Below are positions 1-5,528 of a DNA stretch of 6,811 nt, piece after piece. The notes under the pieces are model-generated. The model was not told the DNA's origin, searched no databases, and saw only the letters and a program-made list of their open reading frames with translations. The stretch is taken from positions 1-6,811 of the forward strand of contig CAIPUP010000044.1 of NCBI GenBank assembly GCA_903868285.1, in the 5' to 3' direction. This DNA comes from an uncultured beta proteobacterium (GTDB taxonomy: Bacteria > Pseudomonadota > Gammaproteobacteria > Burkholderiales > SG8-39). A program made the translations under genes and the position numbers. The number at the start of each line of letters is the position of its first letter. The stretch's first letter is position 1.

Positions 1-33
1 GGCGCATCGCAAGCCTCGACGAGTGCTCAGGCT

Positions 34-618
34 TTGCAACCCGCACTGACCAGCGACGCTACACCGGCACCAACACTGGCGACGGTGCAGGCCCTGATTG
101 CGCAGCACCTGCGCACGGTTGCCGACTGGCCGGTCAAAGGTGTGATGTTTCGTGACATCACGCCGCTGCTGGCCGATGCCCGCGTCTTCGCGCAACTGGT
201 GAACTATGTTGTGGCGCGTTACCGCACTGCTGGCGTACAGCAAGTGGCCGGTATCGATGCGCGCGGATTCATTCTCGGCGCGGTGATTGCGCATGCCCTG
301 GGTGTGGGTTTCATCCCGATACGCAAGCAAGGCAAGCTGCCGTTTGACACCCTGAGCGAAGACTATGCGCTCGAATACGGTACTGCCACGCTGCAGATCC
401 ATGCCGATGCCTGCTTGCCAGGTGCGCGTGTCCTGGTGGTGGACGATCTGATCGCCACCGGCGGCAGCATGCTGGCCGCCTGCAAACTGCTGCAACGCTT
501 GCAGGCCAGCGTGGTGGAGTGCGCGGTGCTGATCGATCTGCCGGATCTGGGCGGCTCGCAGCGCCTGTTGCAGGCTGGCCTGCCGGTGCATGCTTTGTGC
601 CAGTACCCGGGGCACTGA
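34..618 (+). CDS. apt: Adenine phosphoribosyltransferase (Apt); 5' end uncertain
   Basis: Cytoplasmic purine-salvage enzyme that converts adenine and PRPP to AMP and pyrophosphate. From the TTG at 34 the product is 194 residues; the E. coli enzyme is 183. Visible family marks are the N-terminal GVMFRDITPLL (36-46), IDARGFI (74-80), the flexible catalytic loop with RKQGKLP and LEYG (97-116), and the PRPP-binding loop VLVVDDLIATGGS (133-145). It ends in YPGH, like E. coli Apt. The start is unsettled: there is no in-frame ATG before the conserved core, TTG 34 and GTG 85 (177 residues) are the only candidates in the window, neither has a good Shine-Dalgarno, and the frame is open to base 1, so the real start may lie upstream. 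The stop TGA (616-618) shares its last base with the ATG of the transporter ATPase, which indicates an operon and coupled translation. Function is secure; start is not. Confidence 0.93.
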   Translation: MQPALTSDATPAPTLATVQALIAQHLRTVADWPVKGVMFRDITPLLADARVFAQLVNYVVARYRTAGVQQVAGIDARGFILGAVIAHALGVGFIPIRKQGKLPFDTLSEDYALEYGTATLQIHADACLPGARVLVVDDLIATGGSMLAACKLLQRLQASVVECAVLIDLPDLGGSQRLLQAGLPVHALCQYPGH

Positions 619-2180
619 TGTCGGACGATCGCTCCACAGGAGGCCCGCCACTGCTGCAACTGCAGGGCATCGAGAAAATTTTTCCGGCCGAGCCGCAGCC
701 GGTGCGCGCCAATGACGGCATTGATCTGTGCGTCCGTGCCGGCGAGATTCATGCTGTGCTGGGCGAGAACGGTGCCGGCAAGAGCACGCTGATGAAAATC
801 ATCTTCGGGCTGTTGCGCCCGGATGCGGGCTCGATGCGCTGGCAGGGACAGCCGGTGCAGCTGGCTTCACCGCAAGCAGCGCGCGCGCTGGGCATCGGCA
901 TGGTGTTCCAGCATTTTTCGCTGTTCGACAGCCTGAGCGTGCTGGAGAACATTGCATTGGGTTTGCCCGCGGGTTGGTCGCCAGATCACAGCCTGACGCC
1001 ACTGCGGCAGCGATTCGAGGCCATCACCGCCAGCTATGGTTTGCAGCTCGATGCCGACCGGCCGGTGCAGTCGCTCTCGGTGGGCGAACGCCAGCGGGTG
1101 GAACTGACCCGTGCGCTGCTGGGTTCGCCGCGATTGCTGATTCTGGATGAACCAACCTCGGTGCTGACACCGCAGGCGGTGGACAGTTTGTTCGTCACCT
1201 TGCGCCAGTTGGCGGCCGAGGGCTGCGCCATCCTCTACATCAGCCACAAGCTGGATGAAATCCGTCGCCTGTGCAGTCGCTGCACCGTGCTGCGTGCCGG
1301 CAAAGTGGTGGGCGAGGTCGATCCGCGCCAGTGCAGTGAATCGCAACTCTCGACGCTGATGATTGGTGCTGCGCCCGCCGCCCTACATGACCGTACCGGC
1401 AATCGTGGCGCATTGCGACTGTCGCTGCATCAGCTGCGTTTGCCGCCAGCGCAGGATTTCGCGGTGGCCCTGCATGCCATCAGTCTCGAGTTATATGCCG
1501 GAGAAATTCTTGGCATCGCCGGTGTTTCGGGCAATGGCCAGCAAGCGCTGATGGCAGCGCTATCGGGGGAAGACCGTCGCGTTGCAGCGGGCATGCTGCG
1601 CATCGATGGCGAGGCGCTGGGCGGTGCCGGCCCGGCTTCGTTGCGCCAGCGCGGTCTGCGCTATGTGCCGGAGCTGCGCCTTGGCCATGCCACCGTACCC
1701 GAGCACAGCTTGTCGCAGAACGTCTTGCTGACCCGCGCCGGGCCCGACACGCTGCGTCACGGCTGGTTGCGACCGGCCGGCATGGCAGCCATGGCGGCCG
1801 CGGTGATGCAGCGGTTCGGCGTGCGTGCGGCCGGGGTGCAAGCCCAGGCGCGCAGCCTCTCGGGTGGCAATTTGCAGAAGTACATCGTCGGGCGTGAAGT
1901 CAGCGCGGCACCGCGCATCCTGTTGCTGGCGCAACCGACCTGGGGTGTGGATGTCGGTGCAGCGGCGCAGTTACGCAGCGAACTGCTGGCGCTGCGCTAC
2001 GCGGGTGTGGCGATCCTGTTGCTGTCCGAAGACCTGGATGAACTGTTCGCGCTGAGTGATCGCTTGCAGGTGATGGCCGGTGGTCGGCTCTCGCCGGTCG
2101 TGCCCACGGCGCAGATGACGCTGGAGCGCCTCGGACGCTGGATGAGCGGGCTGTGGGAGGAAACACAACATGCTGCTTGA
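618..2180 (+). CDS. BMP-family purine/nucleoside ABC importer, double-domain ATP-binding protein
   Basis: A 520-residue protein with two fused ABC ATPase domains, the layout of sugar and nucleoside importers such as RbsA, YufO and NupO. Domain 1 is intact: Walker A GENGAGKST (49-57), Q-loop Q98, signature LSVGERQ (153-159), Walker B LLILDEP (173-179) with catalytic E178, and H-loop H210. Domain 2 is degenerate: GVSGNGQQ (302-309) has Gln where the Walker A Lys should be, the signature LSGGNLQK (414-421) is good, the Walker B region reads LLLAQPT (435-441) without the Asp-Glu pair, and SED replaces the switch His near 470. A degenerate second site of this kind is usual in the BMP-associated branch and supports assignment to it rather than to sugar importers. 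ATG 618 is chosen because it abuts the apt stop; an in-frame ATG at 519 would run far into apt. A strong Shine-Dalgarno at 638-643 lies inside the gene (see findings). The 3' end overlaps the next gene by 11 bases. Confidence 0.93.
   Translation: MSDDRSTGGPPLLQLQGIEKIFPAEPQPVRANDGIDLCVRAGEIHAVLGENGAGKSTLMKIIFGLLRPDAGSMRWQGQPVQLASPQAARALGIGMVFQHFSLFDSLSVLENIALGLPAGWSPDHSLTPLRQRFEAITASYGLQLDADRPVQSLSVGERQRVELTRALLGSPRLLILDEPTSVLTPQAVDSLFVTLRQLAAEGCAILYISHKLDEIRRLCSRCTVLRAGKVVGEVDPRQCSESQLSTLMIGAAPAALHDRTGNRGALRLSLHQLRLPPAQDFAVALHAISLELYAGEILGIAGVSGNGQQALMAALSGEDRRVAAGMLRIDGEALGGAGPASLRQRGLRYVPELRLGHATVPEHSLSQNVLLTRAGPDTLRHGWLRPAGMAAMAAAVMQRFGVRAAGVQAQARSLSGGNLQKYIVGREVSAAPRILLLAQPTWGVDVGAAAQLRSELLALRYAGVAILLLSEDLDELFALSDRLQVMAGGRLSPVVPTAQMTLERLGRWMSGLWEETQHAA
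2156..2160 (+). promoter_or_regulatory. Shine-Dalgarno site of the first permease gene
   Basis: GGAGG within GGGAGGAAA, nine bases before the ATG at 2170. It lies inside the last codons of the ATPase gene, so the permease can initiate both independently and by coupling. It fixes the permease start. Confidence 0.8.
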
Positions 2181-3261
2181 GCCCATGCGCAGCCAGCTTG
2201 GGGTCTGGCGCATCGAACGCCGTCCTGCTGCCACAGCCTGGATGCGTTGGGCTTCGCCCTTGCTGGCCTTGCTGCTGACCGCCGTGATCGCAGCCATGCT
2301 GTTTGCCATGCTGGGTAAAAATCCGTGGCAGGGTCTGGCGGTATTTTTTGTCGAACCACTGCGCAATGCCTATGCGCTGTCCGAGCTGGCGTTGAAGGCC
2401 ACGCCCTTAATGTTGTGCGCGCTGGGCCTGGCCATCGGCTTTCGTGCCAACGTCTGGAACATCGGTGCCGAGGGACAGTTCCTGCTGGGCGCGATCTGCG
2501 CTGGCTGGGTGGCACTGCTTGATCTGGCGTCGTTGGGCAGCGTCGGGCTAATCAGCTTGTTGCTGCTGGCCGGCATGCTCGGTGGCATGGCCTGGGCTGG
2601 CATCGTTGCCTGGCTGCGTGATCGCTGCAATGCCAATGAAATTCTGGTCAGTCTGATGCTGGTGTACGTAGCGCAGTTGTTGCTGGCCTGGCTGGTATAC
2701 GGCCCGATGAAAGATCCGGCTGGCTTCAATTTTCCGCAAACGCCACGCTTTTCTGCCGCCAGCGTGCTGCCCAAATTGATCGAGGGCACGCGCCTGCATA
2801 TCGGCTTTGTGGTGGCGCTGCTGGCGGCACTGGCAGCCTGGCTGTTCATGTTCCGCGCCCGTGCCGGCCATGCGCTGCAAGTCGCCGGGCTGGCACCCCA
2901 GGCGGCACGCTATGCCGGCTATTCGGCACGTCGGGCGCTATGGACTTCACTGCTGATCTCCGGTGCGGCCGCCGGCCTGGCCGGTGCCTTCGAAGCCGCC
3001 GGGCCGCTGCGTCAGCTCACCCCCTATGTCTCGGCCGGCTATGGCTTTGCCGCCATCATCGTGGCCTTTGTCGGACGGCTGCATCCGCTGGGCATCGTGC
3101 TGGCCAGCTTGTTGCTGTCGATGTTCTTCATCGGCGGTGAACTGGCGCAGTCGCGACTGGGACTGCCGAATGCGCTGTCGGGGGTGTTCCAGGGCGTGCT
3201 GCTGTTCAGCCTGCTGGCCTGTGATGCGCTGATCCTCTACCGGCTCCGGCGCGTGGTCTAA
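2170..3261 (+). CDS. BMP-family ABC importer permease 1 (YufP/NupP-like)
   Basis: Inner-membrane permease of 363 residues, one half of the heterodimeric channel of the importer. After a short basic N-terminus the protein is strongly hydrophobic, with about nine or ten membrane segments by eye: near 29-48, 76-92, 102-119, 124-148, 158-177, 209-228, 257-277, 291-321 (perhaps two) and 337-357. The family hallmark NIGAEGQF (97-104) follows FRANVW, as expected for the BPD_transp_2 permeases of nucleoside importers. A cytoplasmic loop rich in Gly, Ala and Arg (about 229-255, ending in RYAGYSARR) is the probable contact with the ATPase. The start ATG has a good GGAGG site and overlaps the ATPase stop by 11 bases. 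The stop is 4 bases before the second permease. It is longer than permease 2, as is usual for the first permease of these systems. Substrate cannot be read from the permease alone. Confidence 0.91.
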   Translation: MLLEPMRSQLGVWRIERRPAATAWMRWASPLLALLLTAVIAAMLFAMLGKNPWQGLAVFFVEPLRNAYALSELALKATPLMLCALGLAIGFRANVWNIGAEGQFLLGAICAGWVALLDLASLGSVGLISLLLLAGMLGGMAWAGIVAWLRDRCNANEILVSLMLVYVAQLLLAWLVYGPMKDPAGFNFPQTPRFSAASVLPKLIEGTRLHIGFVVALLAALAAWLFMFRARAGHALQVAGLAPQAARYAGYSARRALWTSLLISGAAAGLAGAFEAAGPLRQLTPYVSAGYGFAAIIVAFVGRLHPLGIVLASLLLSMFFIGGELAQSRLGLPNALSGVFQGVLLFSLLACDALILYRLRRVV

Positions 3262-3265
3262 AAAA

Positions 3266-4204
3266 ATGAATGAAATCAATAACTTAGCACTGCTCTCGAC
3301 GCTGATCGCCGCGACCCTCAGTGCCGGTACGCCGCTGTTGCTGGCCGGGCTGGGCTTGCTGGTGAACGAACGCGCCGGGGTGGTCAATCTGGGCGCCGAA
3401 GGCATGATGCTGCTGGCCGCCGTGGCCGGCTTTGCGCTGGCACTGGCCACGGGCAGCGATGTCCTGGCCCTGGCCGGTGGTGCGCTGGCCGGTGCGCTGG
3501 CAGCACTGTTGTTTGGCGTGTTCGCGATCTATCTCAACACCAATCAGTACGCCACCGGCCTGGCGCTGTCCTTGCTCGGTGGCGGGCTGTCGGCCTTTGT
3601 CGGCATCGACTATGTCAGTCGCAATCTGCCGCGTCTGCCCTTGACGGGCATTCCATGGCTGAGCGATCTGCCCTGGTTCGGCCCGGCGCTGTTTCGTCAG
3701 CACTGGGCGGTGTATCTGGCGCTGCTGCTGGCATTGCTCATCGGGGTGTTCTTGCAGCGCAGCCGTGCCGGACTGGCCTTGCGTGCAGTGGGTGAGTCGC
3801 CCGAGTCGGCGCATGCCCTGGGCCTGCCGGTGCGGCGTGTGCGTCTGGCAGCGGTGTGTTTCGGTGGTGCCTGCTGTGGCCTGGCCGGCGCCTATCTGTC
3901 GGTGATCTACACCCCGATGTGGGTCGAGGGCATGGTGGCCGGACGCGGCTGGATCGCGCTGGCACTGACCCCGTTTGCCACCTGGCGCGCATCGCGGGTG
4001 GTGATCGGTGCCTATCTGTTCGGTGGCGTGACGCTGTTGCAGTTCCATCTGCAGAGCATCGGGGTGGAGATTTCCTCGGCACTGTTGTCGATGCTGCCGT
4101 ATCTGGCCACCATCCTGGTGCTGGCGCTGATTTCGCGTAACCCGGTCTGGATACAGCGCAATATGCCGGCCTCGCTCGGCAGACCGTTCACGCCCGGGCA
4201 GTAG
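3266..4204 (+). CDS. BMP-family ABC importer permease 2 (YufQ/NupQ-like)
   Basis: Inner-membrane permease of 312 residues, partner of the preceding permease. The hallmark NLGAEGMML (41-49) follows NERAGVV, matching the shorter permease of nucleoside importers. A second family block is GRGWIALAL (227-235), though the segment after it (TPFATWRASRVV) differs from the common version with IFG and WRP. Hydrophobic segments appear near 8-32, 45-62, 65-90, 97-113, 147-163, 192-213, 226-238, 245-260 and 272-289. The loop at 164-190 (SRAGLALRAVGESP) is the probable coupling loop to the ATPase. No Shine-Dalgarno is visible before the ATG; the upstream bases are a run of seven A (3260-3266) that includes the end of the previous stop. 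Translation therefore probably depends on reinitiation by ribosomes finishing permease 1, which would help keep the two subunits at equal levels. Confidence 0.91.
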   Translation: MNEINNLALLSTLIAATLSAGTPLLLAGLGLLVNERAGVVNLGAEGMMLLAAVAGFALALATGSDVLALAGGALAGALAALLFGVFAIYLNTNQYATGLALSLLGGGLSAFVGIDYVSRNLPRLPLTGIPWLSDLPWFGPALFRQHWAVYLALLLALLIGVFLQRSRAGLALRAVGESPESAHALGLPVRRVRLAAVCFGGACCGLAGAYLSVIYTPMWVEGMVAGRGWIALALTPFATWRASRVVIGAYLFGGVTLLQFHLQSIGVEISSALLSMLPYLATILVLALISRNPVWIQRNMPASLGRPFTPGQ

Positions 4205-4211
4205 CTGCACG

Positions 4212-4234
4212 GGGCGTGTTGCATAATTGCGCCC
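4212..4234 (+). other. Small GC-rich hairpin after the permease gene
   Basis: GGGCG (4212-4216) can pair with CGCCC (4230-4234), extended by one G-U pair, around an AT-rich loop that contains CATAAT. It starts seven bases after the permease stop. There is no following T-run, so it is not a typical intrinsic terminator. It could weaken readthrough or protect the 3' end of the upstream message, or be chance in GC-rich DNA. Confidence 0.3.
4222..4227 (+). promoter_or_regulatory. Possible -10 box upstream of the binding-protein gene
   Basis: CATAAT matches five of six bases of the sigma-70 -10 consensus in otherwise GC-rich DNA. No recognisable -35 box lies 16-18 bases upstream, where the end of the permease gene is. 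A promoter here would give a leader of roughly 110 bases before the start at 4343. A second, weaker pairing is TTGTTG (4246-4251) with TGTATC (4268-4273). Either could add extra transcription of the binding-protein gene. Weak evidence. Confidence 0.25.
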
Positions 4235-4332
4235 GCGGTCTGCGCTTGTTGTGGACGTGTTCTGTGCTGTATCCGGAATCACCAGGCCGTATTGCACCTC
4301 CCCGCGAAATTTCCCCTGACATTCTCTCTGAC

Positions 4333-4336
4333 GGAG
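4333..4336 (+). promoter_or_regulatory. Shine-Dalgarno site of the binding-protein gene
   Basis: GGAG six bases before ATG 4343. It decides the start: an in-frame TTG at 4292 would add 17 residues in front of an otherwise normal lipoprotein signal peptide and has no such site. Confidence 0.8.
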
Positions 4337-4342
4337 TTCTCC

Positions 4343-5473
4343 ATGTTGAATGCCCTGTCCCGTCGCGCCCTGCTGGCGGCCTTGCTGGCTACCGCAGTGG
4401 CGCTTGCTGGTTGCGGATCCAAAGATGATGCCAAGAAGGCCGACGAGAAAAAGGCCGAAGCCGTCAAACCCGATCCGCTGAAGATCGGTTTCATTTACGT
4501 TGGCCCGACCGGCGACGCCGGCTGGACCTTTGCCCATGACAACGCCCGCAAGGCGGTGGAGCAGGAGTTCGGTGATCGCGTCAAGACCAGCTTTGTCGAG
4601 AGCGTGCCCGAAGGTCCGGACTCCGAGCGCGTGGTGCGCGATCTGGTGGGGCAGGGCAACAAGCTGATTTTCGGCACCACCTTCGGTTACATGGAAACCA
4701 TGCTCAAGGTGGCCGAAGAAACCAAGGGCGTGCGTTTTGAACATGCCACCGGCTACAAGAGTGCCGAGAACATGCGCACCTATGATTCGCGCACTTACGA
4801 GGGTGCCTATCTGGTGGGCGTGATCGCCGGCAAGATGACCAAGAGCAACAAGCTCGGAGTGGTGGCCTCGGTGCCCATTCCGGAAGTGCTGCGCAACATC
4901 AACGCCTTTACGCTTGGTGCGCAGAGCGTGAATCCGAAAGTCACCACCCGCGTGGTGTGGATCAACAAGTGGTTTGATCCGGGCAAGGAGCGCGAAGGTG
5001 CGGTGGCGCTGATGGACCAGGGTGCCGATGTGCTGATGCAGAACACCGACTCCACCGCCGTGGTGCAGGCTGCCAACGAGAAGGGCAAGTTCGCCTTCGG
5101 CTGGGACAGCGACATGTCCAAGTTTGCGCCCGAAGCGCATCTGGCCTCGGCCATCATCAACTGGGCGCCGTACTACAAGAAAGCCGTGCGCGAGGCGCTC
5201 GACGGTGGCTGGAAGACCGAGCACAACTGGTGGGGACTGAAAGAGGGTGCGATCGACGTGGTGGCGCTGTCGGACAAGCTGCCGGCCGAGGTCAAGGCGC
5301 TGGTCGAAGCGCGCAAGCAGGGCATCAAGGATGGCAGCTTCGTCATCTGGCGCGGCCCCATCGTCGATCAGGCCGGCAAGGTCATGCTGGCCAAGGATCA
5401 GGTGGCCGAAGACAAGTGGATGCATGACATCAAGTGGTATGTGAAGGGCGTGCAGGGCGCGGTACCGAAGTAA
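4343..5473 (+). CDS. BMP-family (PnrA-like) lipoprotein, substrate-binding protein of the importer
   Basis: Periplasmic lipid-anchored receptor of 376 residues that would deliver a purine base or nucleoside to the importer. The signal peptide has a basic N-region (SRR, 6-8), a hydrophobic core and the lipobox LAGC with C24 as the lipidation site. A flexible Asp/Lys/Glu/Ala linker (25-46) follows. The BMP fold begins at KIGFIYVGPTGDAGW (47-61) and continues with GTTFGYMETM (111-120), AYLVGVIAGKMTKSNKLGVV (155-174), a VASVPIPEVLRNINAF block (174-189), GADVLMQNTDS (228-238) and FGWDSDM (252-258). By alignment from memory, the Asp in GWDSDM corresponds to a ligand-binding Asp of PnrA. The Lys of PnrA further on appears replaced by the INWAPYY stretch (272-278), typical of the proteobacterial branch. 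W61, W254 and W274 are candidate base-stacking residues (inference). Location after the permeases, with its own ribosome site, fits the excess of binding protein over channel that importers need. Purine is the likeliest ligand; which one is not proven. Confidence 0.92.
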   Translation: MLNALSRRALLAALLATAVALAGCGSKDDAKKADEKKAEAVKPDPLKIGFIYVGPTGDAGWTFAHDNARKAVEQEFGDRVKTSFVESVPEGPDSERVVRDLVGQGNKLIFGTTFGYMETMLKVAEETKGVRFEHATGYKSAENMRTYDSRTYEGAYLVGVIAGKMTKSNKLGVVASVPIPEVLRNINAFTLGAQSVNPKVTTRVVWINKWFDPGKEREGAVALMDQGADVLMQNTDSTAVVQAANEKGKFAFGWDSDMSKFAPEAHLASAIINWAPYYKKAVREALDGGWKTEHNWWGLKEGAIDVVALSDKLPAEVKALVEARKQGIKDGSFVIWRGPIVDQAGKVMLAKDQVAEDKWMHDIKWYVKGVQGAVPK

Positions 5474-5480
5474 GTCGAAT

Positions 5481-5516
5481 CGATCCGAAGCCATCCGAAG
5501 CCATCCGAAGCGATCC
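5481..5516 (+). repeat. Decameric tandem repeat between the binding-protein gene and glmU
   Basis: Three exact-length 10-base units, CGATCCGAAG, CCATCCGAAG and CCATCCGAAG, follow each other at 5481-5510, and a partial fourth (CGATCC) ends at 5516. The preceding decamers are in the same phase: GGTACCGAAG (5461-5470, the last codons of the lipoprotein gene) ends in the same CCGAAG, and TAAGTCGAAT (5471-5480) is a weaker echo. No hairpin or T-run accompanies it, so it is not a terminator. The rest of this 55-base gap holds no clear promoter and no strong Shine-Dalgarno for glmU. Confidence 0.8.
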
Positions 5517-5528
5517 CATATCACCGCG

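Noticed and set aside
519..617. Upstream in-frame ATG start for the ATPase at 519
   Set aside because: It would overlap apt by 100 bases and add 33 residues that read as an out-of-frame copy of the apt 3' end; ATG 618 abuts the apt stop as in coupled operons.
3256..3268. Programmed frameshift on the A7 run fusing the two permeases
   Set aside because: The stop codon TAA uses the T just before the run and its first two As, so a ribosome terminates before decoding the slippery bases, and changing the number of As does not remove the stop.
3464..3512. Repeated CTGGCCGGTG-like units inside permease 2
   Set aside because: They encode an Ala/Gly/Leu-rich membrane helix; repetition follows from amino-acid composition and codon bias.
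4212..4234. Intrinsic terminator after permease 2
   Set aside because: The stem is only five GC pairs plus one wobble, and no T-run follows it.
4292..4342. TTG start at 4292 for the lipoprotein
   Set aside because: It has no ribosome site and would put 17 residues before a complete signal peptide; ATG 4343 has GGAG at the right distance.
4228..4342. Purine riboswitch in the leader of the lipoprotein gene
   Set aside because: I could not find the conserved three-way junction elements of purine riboswitches, and no paired helices beyond the small hairpin are evident by eye.
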